Below the pieces are notes generated by a model. That model ran no database searches, was not told the DNA's origin, and saw nothing but the letters and a program-made list of their open reading frames with translations. The position numbers and the translations under genes are program-made. A DNA stretch of 47,394 nt from an uncultured Winogradskyella sp. (GTDB lineage: Bacteria > Bacteroidota > Bacteroidia > Flavobacteriales > Flavobacteriaceae), in contig CAJQQC010000017.1 in assembly GCA_905480385.1 (NCBI GenBank), forward strand, positions 1 through 47,394. Reading direction: 5' to 3'. Numbering within the stretch: the stretch's first letter is position 1; every line of letters begins with the position of its first letter. Positions 17,439-24,840 of this stretch are shown here, in pieces.

Positions 17439-18332
17439 TTGAGCACTATAAAATCTACAGTTTCAGTTATGTCTATTTGGACAGATTTTAAAGAAATCAC
17501 CAAAATGGGATTATCCATAAGTGTGGTTTTTTCTTCAGTTGCTGGATACTTCTTGGGTGCCGAAACTATAGATATTACTACTTTGTTATTGCTTTGTTTT
17601 GGTGGTTACTTTATGGTAGGTGCGTCTAATGCTTACAACCAAATCATTGAAAAGGATTTAGATGCCCTAATGGAACGAACTAAAAACAGACCTATACCTG
17701 CGGGACGTATGTCTGTAAATTCGGCTTTTACTATTGCGGTATTATTCACATTGGCAGGTATAGTAACATTATATGTTATCAATCCAAAAACGGCCATGTA
17801 TGGTGCAATTTCGATATTTATCTATACTTGTGTCTATACACCGTTAAAAACTAAAACACCGATTGCTGTTTTCGTAGGTGCAATTCCGGGAGCCATTCCG
17901 TTTATGTTAGGTTGGGTTGCCGCCCGAAATGCATTTGGTATAGAACCAGGTACTTTATTTGCAATCCAGTTTTTTTGGCAATTCCCGCACTTTTGGGCCA
18001 TAGGTTGGTTCTTACATGAGGATTATAAAAAAGGTGGTTTTTTTATGTTACCAACAGGTAATCCAGACAAAGGTACTGCAGTACAAATCATCATGTATAC
18101 AATATGGACAGTTATCGCCTCAATAATCCCAGTTTTTGGATTTACAGGAGAACTAAAACTATCTATAGTTGGGGCTATTATTGTATTCTTACTAGGAGTG
18201 ATTATGGCATATTATGCGTTTCAACTTTTTAAAATAAGAACACCAAAGGCTGCAAAACAACTGATGTTGTCTAGCGTTTTTTATATAACACTATTACAAA
18301 TTGTATTTGTAGCTGATAAATTTTTAAGTTAA
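17439..18332 (+). CDS. cyoE: Haem O synthase (protoheme IX farnesyltransferase)
   Basis: CyoE/CtaB farnesylates haem b to haem O, the precursor of the haem A/O cofactors of terminal oxidases, in the inner membrane. The UbiA-type prenyltransferase shows both aspartate-rich motifs: the NAYNQIIEKDLDALMERTKNRP segment (N-x3-D-x3-D type) and the later loop HEDYKKGGFFMLP. About nine membrane spans are visible. The open frame extends to TTG 17388, but a promoter box lies in that extension, so I place the start at TTG 17439 (297 residues); ATG 17469 (MSIWTDFKEITKMG) is equally possible. It is the first gene of the oxidase cluster, one base before the next gene. Confidence 0.93.
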   Translation: MSTIKSTVSVMSIWTDFKEITKMGLSISVVFSSVAGYFLGAETIDITTLLLLCFGGYFMVGASNAYNQIIEKDLDALMERTKNRPIPAGRMSVNSAFTIAVLFTLAGIVTLYVINPKTAMYGAISIFIYTCVYTPLKTKTPIAVFVGAIPGAIPFMLGWVAARNAFGIEPGTLFAIQFFWQFPHFWAIGWFLHEDYKKGGFFMLPTGNPDKGTAVQIIMYTIWTVIASIIPVFGFTGELKLSIVGAIIVFLLGVIMAYYAFQLFKIRTPKAAKQLMLSSVFYITLLQIVFVADKFLS

Positions 18333-18333
18333 T

Positions 18334-18924
18334 ATGGATTTAACAGAAGGAACATTAAAAGAGAAAGAGGCACGTTCAAAAAAGATGATGCTTTGGTTTG
18401 GTATTGGCTCGTTAATTATGACTTTTGCTGGTCTTACTAGTGCTTTTATCGTCAGCCGTAAACGCGAAGATTGGCTAAATGATTTTGAGTTACCTCAAGC
18501 TTTCTTAATATCTTTAATTGTTATAGTTGTAAGTAGTATTACAATGATTTTAGCAAAACGCTCTATAACACAAAATAATGCCAGTCAAACCACAGTATGG
18601 TTGCTAGTTACATTCATTCTAGGTGTATTTTTTATCTATAATCAATTTTCGGGTTTTTCTGAATTTGTAGATAGAGGATTATACTTTACTGGGGCTACAA
18701 GTAACGTTACTGTTTCGTTTATTTATGTCATAGCAGTTGTGCACATTATGCATGTTGTAGCAGGGCTCATTAGCATAGTCGTTGTAATTATAAATAATCT
18801 AAATAAGAAATATAGTTCAGAGCACATGTTAGGCATAGAGTTGGCGGCACATTTCTGGCATTTTGTAGACATTCTTTGGGTGTGTCTCTTTTTGTTTTTA
18901 TATTTTTTTAGATACATAATTTGA
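18334..18924 (+). CDS. Haem-copper oxidase subunit III (first copy)
   Basis: A 196-residue subunit III of a cytochrome oxidase. This non-catalytic membrane subunit supports proton uptake and stability of subunit I. Five hydrophobic segments are visible, with the family signatures AVVHIMHVVAGL and HFWHFVDILWVCLFLFLY near the C terminus. It follows the haem O synthase stop by one base. The next gene encodes a second, longer subunit III, so the complex may hold two paralogues or the two may have divided roles. Catalytic subunits I and II are not in the window. Confidence 0.88.
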   Translation: MDLTEGTLKEKEARSKKMMLWFGIGSLIMTFAGLTSAFIVSRKREDWLNDFELPQAFLISLIVIVVSSITMILAKRSITQNNASQTTVWLLVTFILGVFFIYNQFSGFSEFVDRGLYFTGATSNVTVSFIYVIAVVHIMHVVAGLISIVVVIINNLNKKYSSEHMLGIELAAHFWHFVDILWVCLFLFLYFFRYII

Positions 18925-18961
18925 TTATTTTTGTCAAATCTTAAAATATTAAATACGTTAT

Positions 18962-19966
18962 ATGGATACTACAGTAGCAAATACTGGTACAGAAGGAAAA
19001 ACTTGGGGAGGTGGGAACAGACCACTAGGCGCGAGTTACGGAAAATTGATGATGTGGTTTTTCATCGTCTCTGATGCCCTGACATTTTCGGGTTTTTTAG
19101 CAGCTTACGGATTTTCAAGATTTAAGTTTATAGAAGAGTGGCCAATTGCCGATGAGGTATTTACTCACGTGCCATTTTTACACGGTCAAGAGTTGCCAAT
19201 GATTTACGTGGCATTTATGACTTTTATTTTAATTATGTCTTCTGTTACGATGGTGTTGGCTGTAGATGCTGGGCACCACATGAATAAAGCTAAGGTCACT
19301 ATTTACATGTTTCTTACTATTATTGGTGGTGCTATCTTTGTTGGTTCTCAAGCATGGGAATGGGCAACATTTATTCAAGGAGATTATGGAGCCGTTCAAA
19401 CAAAAGGTGGTAATATTCTTCAGTTTGGAGAAAAAGTAACCGTTGATGGTGAAGAGAAGTTTAAACGTATTTCAATTGATGAATTTGCAGTAAACATTGC
19501 AGGAGAAAGAGCCACACATGAACGTAAAAACGGATTGTGGTTTGTTACTGATGATACGCCACTTCCTGATTATTCAGTTGAAGAAATTTATAATGGTTTA
19601 GAAGCTAATCCAAACATCCTAGTTCGTAACCAGATCATTAACGAAGAAGGTGAAAAAACGATATTGACTAGAGATGAATCACTAAGACAAATCAAAGATA
19701 ACGGAAAGCTTGTTGTTAAAGGTGCTAATCTGGTTGTTAACGAATATGGGACATCTTTGTTTGCAGATTTCTTTTTCTTTATTACTGGATTTCACGGATT
19801 TCACGTATTCTCAGGTGTTGTCATAAACATTATTATTTTCTTCAATGTTATTTTAGGAACATATGAGAGAAGAGGTAGTTACGAAATGGTAGAGAAAGTC
19901 GGTTTATATTGGCACTTTGTAGATTTAGTTTGGGTATTTGTATTTACATTCTTCTACCTAGTTTAA
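18962..19966 (+). CDS. Haem-copper oxidase subunit III (second copy, with extra domain)
   Basis: A 334-residue subunit III paralogue of the preceding gene. Three N-terminal spans (about 27-51, 79-101, 112-136) include WFFIVSDALTFSGFLAAYG. Two C-terminal spans include the family motifs GFHGFHVFSG and YWHFVDLVWVFVF. Between spans three and four lies a polar insertion of roughly 120 residues (about 141-262), rich in Glu, Lys and Asn, which is absent from the shorter paralogue. If the usual topology holds, it forms an extramembrane domain. Its function is unknown; it may contact other oxidase or complex III subunits. Confidence 0.88.
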   Translation: MDTTVANTGTEGKTWGGGNRPLGASYGKLMMWFFIVSDALTFSGFLAAYGFSRFKFIEEWPIADEVFTHVPFLHGQELPMIYVAFMTFILIMSSVTMVLAVDAGHHMNKAKVTIYMFLTIIGGAIFVGSQAWEWATFIQGDYGAVQTKGGNILQFGEKVTVDGEEKFKRISIDEFAVNIAGERATHERKNGLWFVTDDTPLPDYSVEEIYNGLEANPNILVRNQIINEEGEKTILTRDESLRQIKDNGKLVVKGANLVVNEYGTSLFADFFFFITGFHGFHVFSGVVINIIIFFNVILGTYERRGSYEMVEKVGLYWHFVDLVWVFVFTFFYLV

Positions 19967-19984
19967 TTTTAGACAAAACATAAA

Positions 19985-20431
19985 ATGGCACACGAACATA
20001 AATTAGAAATATTCAGAGGACTTTGGAAATTTAAGTCTAACACTCAAAAAATTTGGGGTGTATTACTATTCTTAACTATAGTAACCGCAGTTGAAGTTGT
20101 ACTAGGTATCTATAAACCGGATGCTTTTATGCATACTTGGTTAAATCCAATGGAAGGTGGTTTTTTTGCAACTTTATATAATATAATTTTATCACCTTTT
20201 ATATACATGAAGCCATTGAATTTAATCTTCATTGTATTGACAATTGTAAAAGCTTACTATATCACATGGGATTTTATGCACATGCGAGATGAGAAATCCA
20301 GCTTACGTCGTATGGTAGTATGGACAGGTGTTTTCTTAATCTGTTACTTGATATTTATACTTTTACAAGAAGGAGGTTATGTATTTGAAGTTTATAATAC
20401 TGACGATGCATTAATTAAACGTGATTTTTAA
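19985..20431 (+). CDS. Cytochrome c oxidase subunit IV family protein
   Basis: A 148-residue membrane protein of the prokaryotic subunit IV (CtaF/CyoD) type, a small structural subunit of haem-copper oxidases. Three hydrophobic segments are visible (about 23-43, 73-91 and 107-128), with the motif KAYYITWDFMHMRDEKSSLRR between the second and third. It follows the long subunit III by 18 bases and is closed by a strong terminator, so it ends the first transcription unit of the oxidase cluster. Confidence 0.85.
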   Translation: MAHEHKLEIFRGLWKFKSNTQKIWGVLLFLTIVTAVEVVLGIYKPDAFMHTWLNPMEGGFFATLYNIILSPFIYMKPLNLIFIVLTIVKAYYITWDFMHMRDEKSSLRRMVVWTGVFLICYLIFILLQEGGYVFEVYNTDDALIKRDF

Positions 20432-20457
20432 ACTCATGATAGAGTTAATATGATATT

Positions 20458-20488
20458 AAAAGGTGGTTTTTCTAAACCACCTTTTTTA
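20458..20488 (+). terminator. Intrinsic terminator after oxidase subunit IV
   Basis: A perfect 12-bp stem (20458-20469 with 20474-20485), a 4-nt loop and a T run. It lies 26 nt after the subunit IV stop. An in-frame upstream extension of the next gene begins inside this hairpin and is therefore unlikely to be translated. Confidence 0.9.
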
Positions 20489-20494
20489 TTTTTG
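20487..20494 (+). promoter_or_regulatory. -7-like box immediately before an ATG (possible leaderless start)
   Basis: TATTTTTG fits TAnnTTTG and begins in the T run of the preceding terminator. Only four bases separate it from the ATG at 20499, so transcription would begin at or next to the start codon. No clear -33 TTG is present, because the hairpin occupies that position. A T-rich terminator tail could produce this match by chance. Confidence 0.35.
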
Positions 20495-20498
20495 TATT

Positions 20499-21206
20499 AT
20501 GAAAAAAAACAATATTAAAAGGAACATCGTTCTAAGTGTTTTATTCTTTTTGCCAGTTGCATTTTTACTAATGCTCTATCCTGCAAAACACAACTATATA
20601 CCACTAGATATAGTTAATGAAAATGTCAATGAGATAACTGATTTTTCATCAGATTATGAATCGAAAATAGTTTTAACTAATCATATTACAGTTTTAGGGT
20701 TTTTGGGTAAAAATCCTTTGTCGAATATTACAATGTTATCCAACTTAAAAGAGTTGGTCTATGATAAGTTTAAAGGATTTAAAAAATTTCAATTAGTTTT
20801 AGTTCTTCCTCAAGGTGTTGAAGCAGAAATAAAAACGCTTCATAAAGAAATAGCAAAGTATGAAGACTTACGTTTTTGGCACTACATCTATGGCTCAGAA
20901 GCAGATATTAAAACACTTTATAATAGTTTAAAGATTGAAAGCCCATTAAAAGACAATCTATCTATTGATGATGTGTTTATAATTGACAAAGATTTAAACC
21001 AACGTGGACGATTAGATGCAAGAAGCGAAAAACAGATTGAAGAAAAAAAACCAATAACAATACTTAGTGCATATAATTGCATTGACGTTTCGGAACTCAA
21101 AAATATGATGAGTCAGGATGTTAGGATTCTATTTACAGAATATCGTCAAAAACGAAAAGGAAAATTTAACTCCACGACACGACGTGCAGACGATTTAAAA
21201 AAATAA
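20499..21206 (+). CDS. Membrane-anchored thioredoxin-like protein lacking the cysteine pair
   Basis: A 235-residue protein of unknown function. One N-terminal membrane anchor (about 7-27) is followed by a soluble domain that looks thioredoxin- or SCO-like in layout: KIVLTNHITVLGFLG (strand), a helix, FQLVLVLPQG (strand), then SIDDVFIIDKDLNQRGRLD, where SCO proteins have FALIDKEGYIRSR. There is no CxxxC, and the only cysteine of the soluble domain is near the C terminus (YNCIDV). It lies directly before a true SCO gene with three bases between them. I chose ATG 20499 over the upstream in-frame start because that one lies inside a terminator hairpin. Confidence 0.7.
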   Translation: MKKNNIKRNIVLSVLFFLPVAFLLMLYPAKHNYIPLDIVNENVNEITDFSSDYESKIVLTNHITVLGFLGKNPLSNITMLSNLKELVYDKFKGFKKFQLVLVLPQGVEAEIKTLHKEIAKYEDLRFWHYIYGSEADIKTLYNSLKIESPLKDNLSIDDVFIIDKDLNQRGRLDARSEKQIEEKKPITILSAYNCIDVSELKNMMSQDVRILFTEYRQKRKGKFNSTTRRADDLKK

Positions 21207-21209
21207 CTC

Positions 21210-21977
21210 ATGACAAATAAGACCAATTATTCATATATAGGTATTGCATTTATCATCTTGGTTTTCGGAATCATTTTCATTCCCAGAATTATTGATAGAG
21301 TATCATCGAATGATATTACAAGAGATGATAATAGAAGTGGAGATGTAACAATACAACTGATTAAAGCACCAAATAAGAAAAACCAATCTGACCTGGTTTA
21401 CATTCCCAGTTTAGATGGTGGCAATAGAAAAGTACCAGCGTTTAGTTTTACAGATCAAAACGGAAATACGATAACTAATGAGGATTATTTAGGTAAAGTG
21501 TATTTAGTAGAATTCTTCTTTACAACATGCCCAACTATTTGTCCAAGGATGAATAGTAACTTGGTGCAAATTCAAAATGACTTTAAAGATTATCAGAATA
21601 ATTTTGGAGTGGCGTCTTTTACGATAATGCCTGAGATAGATACACCTAAAGTTTTAAAAGCTTATGCCGATAAATATGGGATTACAAATCCTAACTGGCA
21701 TTTAATGACAGGAGATGAAGACACCATTTATAAATTAGCTAACGAAGGTTTTTATTTATACACGGCTAGAGGAGAAGATGCCGAAGGGTTTGAGCATTCA
21801 GGAAATTTTGCTTTGATAGACAAAGAGGGTTATATCCGCTCAAGAATGAAATCTCCAAACAATCCCTTAATTTACTACAATGGTATTGTCTCTGAAGAAG
21901 AAGGAACAGACGATGAAGGAATTCCACAAGAGATAAGTATTATAAAGGAGGACATTACTAAACTTTTAAAAGAATAA
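21210..21977 (+). CDS. SCO family copper chaperone
   Basis: SCO1/SenC proteins help deliver copper to the CuA site of oxidase subunit II, or act as thiol reductases for it, on the outer face of the inner membrane. The 255-residue protein has one anchor (about 8-25) and a thioredoxin-fold domain with the copper-binding CPTIC motif (C107, C111) and the distal histidine (H196 in GFEHSGNF). All three ligands are present. It sits in the oxidase cluster between the cysteine-less relative and a DUF420 protein, consistent with a role in assembling the same oxidase. Confidence 0.93.
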   Translation: MTNKTNYSYIGIAFIILVFGIIFIPRIIDRVSSNDITRDDNRSGDVTIQLIKAPNKKNQSDLVYIPSLDGGNRKVPAFSFTDQNGNTITNEDYLGKVYLVEFFFTTCPTICPRMNSNLVQIQNDFKDYQNNFGVASFTIMPEIDTPKVLKAYADKYGITNPNWHLMTGDEDTIYKLANEGFYLYTARGEDAEGFEHSGNFALIDKEGYIRSRMKSPNNPLIYYNGIVSEEEGTDDEGIPQEISIIKEDITKLLKE

Positions 21978-21989
21978 AAAACATTAAAA

Positions 21990-22535
21990 ATGATAGAAAA
22001 AAACAAACAAGCTGAAAAAAAATACAATAAATGGATTGTCATTTTAGCAATCGTTATCCCGCTTGTAGTCGCGGTATTATCAAGAGTTAAATTACAAGAT
22101 TTTGGTATAGATGTAGCACCATTAACATTTTTACCCACAATTTATGCTGCTATAAATGGGCTCACCGCTTTAGTATTAATATTTGCTGTAATTTCAATAA
22201 AAAAAGGCCATCGCAAACGTCACGAAAATTTAATGAAATTCGCCATCATATTATCAGTATCTTTTTTGGTAATGTATGTTGCTTACCATATGACTAGTGA
22301 TAGCACTAAGTTTGGCGGAGATGGAATGGTTATGTACATCTATTACTTCATTTTATTAACACATATACTATTATCTATTGTTATTATTCCGTTTGTATTG
22401 ATTACTTATGTTAGAGCTATTACTAATAACATTGAACGTCATAAAAAAATTGCAAAGATTACATTCCCATTATGGCTTTATGTTGCTGTGACTGGTGTTA
22501 TAGTGTATTTAATGATTTCACCTTATTATGCCTAG
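21990..22535 (+). CDS. DUF420 (CtaM-like) membrane protein
   Basis: A 181-residue protein with five hydrophobic segments and spaced histidines (HRKRHEN, AYHMTSD, LTHILLS, ERHKKIAK), typical of the DUF420 family. In Firmicutes a DUF420 member, CtaM, is needed for activity of haem A-containing oxidases. A similar assembly role is inferred here from the surrounding haem O synthase, SCO and oxidase subunit genes. It starts with ATG 12 bases after the SCO gene and is followed two bases later by the next gene. Confidence 0.85.
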   Translation: MIEKNKQAEKKYNKWIVILAIVIPLVVAVLSRVKLQDFGIDVAPLTFLPTIYAAINGLTALVLIFAVISIKKGHRKRHENLMKFAIILSVSFLVMYVAYHMTSDSTKFGGDGMVMYIYYFILLTHILLSIVIIPFVLITYVRAITNNIERHKKIAKITFPLWLYVAVTGVIVYLMISPYYA

Positions 22536-22537
22536 TA

Positions 22538-22768
22538 TTGAGTAAAAGAGCAGTCATATTATCAATTATATTTATCTCGCTTTTTAGTTTAGATATAGAG
22601 GCTCAATGCGCCATGTGTCGAGCTGTTTTAGAAAGTGAAGAAGGCCAATCTACGGCACAAGGTATTAACGACGGTATCGTTTACTTAATGGCAATTCCTT
22701 ACATTTTAGTTGGTGGTATTGGTTACATTATCTATTACAAGTTTTTCAGAGCCAAATCAAAAGCCTAA
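22538..22768 (+). CDS. Small secreted/membrane CxxC protein of the oxidase cluster
   Basis: A 76-residue protein I do not recognise. It has a signal peptide (VILSIIFISLFSLDIEAQ), then QCAMCRAVLESEEG with a CxxC pair right after the predicted cleavage site, and one membrane span near the C terminus (about 46-67) ending in a basic tail. The frame extends upstream into the DUF420 gene, but the signal peptide and the position two bases after that gene's stop favour TTG 22538. The context and the CxxC suggest a redox or metal role in oxidase assembly; this is inference only. Confidence 0.65.
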   Translation: MSKRAVILSIIFISLFSLDIEAQCAMCRAVLESEEGQSTAQGINDGIVYLMAIPYILVGGIGYIIYYKFFRAKSKA

Positions 22769-22900
22769 TTTTTTTTCTCTGAAACAATATTGGTGTTTAG
22801 ACGTCTTATAAATATCAATCAAAATGTTAATTCTTAACAAATACTTAGGACAAAGCACTTCAGGTTTTGTGTAATATTGCATGAATTAACCAACTTTACT

Positions 22901-23602
22901 ATGATTCAAATCAAGGATTTGCACAAATCTTACCACATGGGTAACAACTCTCTTCATGTTTTGAAGGGTATAAACTTTGATGTAAAAGAAGGTGAGTTAG
23001 TTTCAATTATGGGCTCTTCAGGCTCAGGAAAATCTACATTACTTAATATTTTGGGTATGCTCGATGAGGCAGATACAGGTAGTTACATTCTAGATGGTGT
23101 ACCGATAAAAAACTTAAACGAGAAAGTAGCTGCTAAATACAGAAACGAATTTTTAGGTTTCATCTTTCAATCTTTTAACCTAATAAACTATAAATCAGCA
23201 GTTGATAACGTTGCATTACCCATGTTTTATAGTGGTATGGCTCGAAAGGAACGTCTAGAAAAAGCACATCATTATTTAGAAAAAGTTGGTCTTGCTGATT
23301 GGTCACATCATTTACCAAGTGAGTTATCCGGTGGTCAAAAACAACGAGTAGCAATTGCAAGGGCATTGGCTAGTGAACCAAAAGTATTATTAGCTGATGA
23401 ACCAACAGGGGCACTAGATAGTAAAACATCTTACGAGGTTATGGATTTAATACAAGGTATTAATGACGAAGGAAAAACAATCCTTGTTGTAACTCATGAG
23501 GATGATATTGCGCAAATGACAAAGCGTATTGTAAACCTAAAAGATGGCTTAATTATAGACGATAGTAAAGTAGAACAAGTTAGAGCACAACAATATGTTT
23601 AA
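22901..23602 (+). CDS. ABC transporter ATP-binding protein (MacB/LolD type)
   Basis: The ATPase of an export-type ABC system. The 233-residue protein has Walker A (GSSGSGKST, 38-46), Q-loop (IFQSFNL), signature LSGGQKQRVAIARAL, Walker B with LLADEPTGALDS, and H-loop (VVTHE), all intact. The start is ATG 22901, because the upstream TTG extension adds only eight unrelated residues. It overlaps the next gene by eight bases. A weak -7-like TAATATTG lies about 20 nt upstream. The neighbours make it part of a tripartite efflux or lipoprotein-like export system that acts on periplasmic substrates. Confidence 0.95.
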   Translation: MIQIKDLHKSYHMGNNSLHVLKGINFDVKEGELVSIMGSSGSGKSTLLNILGMLDEADTGSYILDGVPIKNLNEKVAAKYRNEFLGFIFQSFNLINYKSAVDNVALPMFYSGMARKERLEKAHHYLEKVGLADWSHHLPSELSGGQKQRVAIARALASEPKVLLADEPTGALDSKTSYEVMDLIQGINDEGKTILVVTHEDDIAQMTKRIVNLKDGLIIDDSKVEQVRAQQYV

Positions 23603-24839
23603 CGTAGAGCGCTGGCAAGAAATATTCGAAACTCTACGGAAAAATAAACTTCGTACTTTTTTAACGGGTTTGTCTGTAGCTTCTGGTATTTTTATTTTGG
23701 TAATTTTATTAGGTTTCAGTTCAGGTATTGAAAACGGTGTAACTTCAGAGTTTCAACAAGATGCTACTAATCAAATTAGTATTCGTACAAGGCGAACAAC
23801 TAAAGGATACAAAGGATTAAACCCAGGTCGTCGTATCCAAATGAAAGACGATGATTTTGCCCTTATTAATAATAATTACGACGAGTTCCTAGAATATCGA
23901 AGTGCTAATTATAGCATTTGGGGAGGTCAAGTCGCTTATAAAAATGAAACTGGAAACTATCGAGTTCAAGGCGTTTTACCAGATAATCAGTTTATAGAAA
24001 ACGCTGATATTTCAAAAGGAAGGTTTATAAATCAATCTGACATAAATGAAGGTAAAAAAGTAGCCGTTATAGGGAATAAGGTTAGTATGGATTTATTCAA
24101 AACTAAAAACCCAATCAATCAATACATTTCAATTTTCGGAATTTCATTTAAAGTAGTAGGTGTATATCGTGATCCTGGTGGAGAGCGTGAAGAAAGTCAG
24201 GTATTTCTTCCATTAACCTCATCACGTAGAGCATTTAACGGAAGTGATAATATTAGAAATATGTCATTTACTGTAAAGATGTCAGATAATTTAGATGAAG
24301 CTGTTTCACTTTCACAAAATATTACTGAAGCTATTGAGAGAGATTTAAAAGAAAAACATTTTATTGCTCCTGACGATTTAGCGGCAATAAGAGTTCAAAA
24401 TACACTTGAAAATGCTCAAAAAATATATTCACTTGTAGATACCATAAAAGCTGTATTCTGGTTTATTGGTATTGGAACTATAATTGCGGGTGTCGTAGGA
24501 GTTGGTAATATTATGATAATAATTGTAAAGGAGCGAACGAAAGAAATAGGTATCAGAAAAGCACTTGGAGCAGTACCATCTTCTATAGTTGGAATGATTT
24601 TACAAGAAGCTATTTTTGTAACCATGTTTTCGGGTCTATTTGGCTTAGTTGCTGGTTTAGCAGTTTTAGAATTGGTAGGCCCACAAGTAGACAGTCCATT
24701 TATAAAATTCCCTCAAGTAGATTTTGGTACCGCGATTACAACAGTATTTATACTTGTAGTCGCAGGAGCATTAGCAGGATTTTTACCAGCATATCGCGCA
24801 GCGAAAATTAAACCTATTGTAGCACTTAGAGACGAGTAA
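23595..24839 (+). CDS. MacB-type ABC transporter permease (first)
   Basis: A 414-residue MacB-like permease: one N-terminal span (about 20-42), a large periplasmic domain of the MacB-PCD type (about 45-270), and three C-terminal spans (about 283-307, 335-360, 375-398). The FtsX-like cytoplasmic coupling segment IIIVKERTKEIGIRKALGA is clear. It overlaps the ATPase gene by eight bases and is followed one base later by a second, related permease. MacB is normally a homodimer with a fused ATPase; here the ATPase is separate and two permeases probably form a heterodimer. The substrate is unknown. Confidence 0.93.
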   Translation: MFNVERWQEIFETLRKNKLRTFLTGLSVASGIFILVILLGFSSGIENGVTSEFQQDATNQISIRTRRTTKGYKGLNPGRRIQMKDDDFALINNNYDEFLEYRSANYSIWGGQVAYKNETGNYRVQGVLPDNQFIENADISKGRFINQSDINEGKKVAVIGNKVSMDLFKTKNPINQYISIFGISFKVVGVYRDPGGEREESQVFLPLTSSRRAFNGSDNIRNMSFTVKMSDNLDEAVSLSQNITEAIERDLKEKHFIAPDDLAAIRVQNTLENAQKIYSLVDTIKAVFWFIGIGTIIAGVVGVGNIMIIIVKERTKEIGIRKALGAVPSSIVGMILQEAIFVTMFSGLFGLVAGLAVLELVGPQVDSPFIKFPQVDFGTAITTVFILVVAGALAGFLPAYRAAKIKPIVALRDE

Positions 24840-24840
24840 T

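Noticed and set aside
20463-20498. N-terminal extension of the cysteine-less thioredoxin-like gene
   Set aside because: These codons lie within the stem of a strong terminator, and the internal ATG at 20499 starts a normal MKKN-type anchor sequence.
22472-22537. N-terminal extension of the small CxxC protein from ATG 22472
   Set aside because: It overlaps the DUF420 gene by 64 bases and would bury the signal peptide 22 residues inside the protein. TTG 22538 is more likely.
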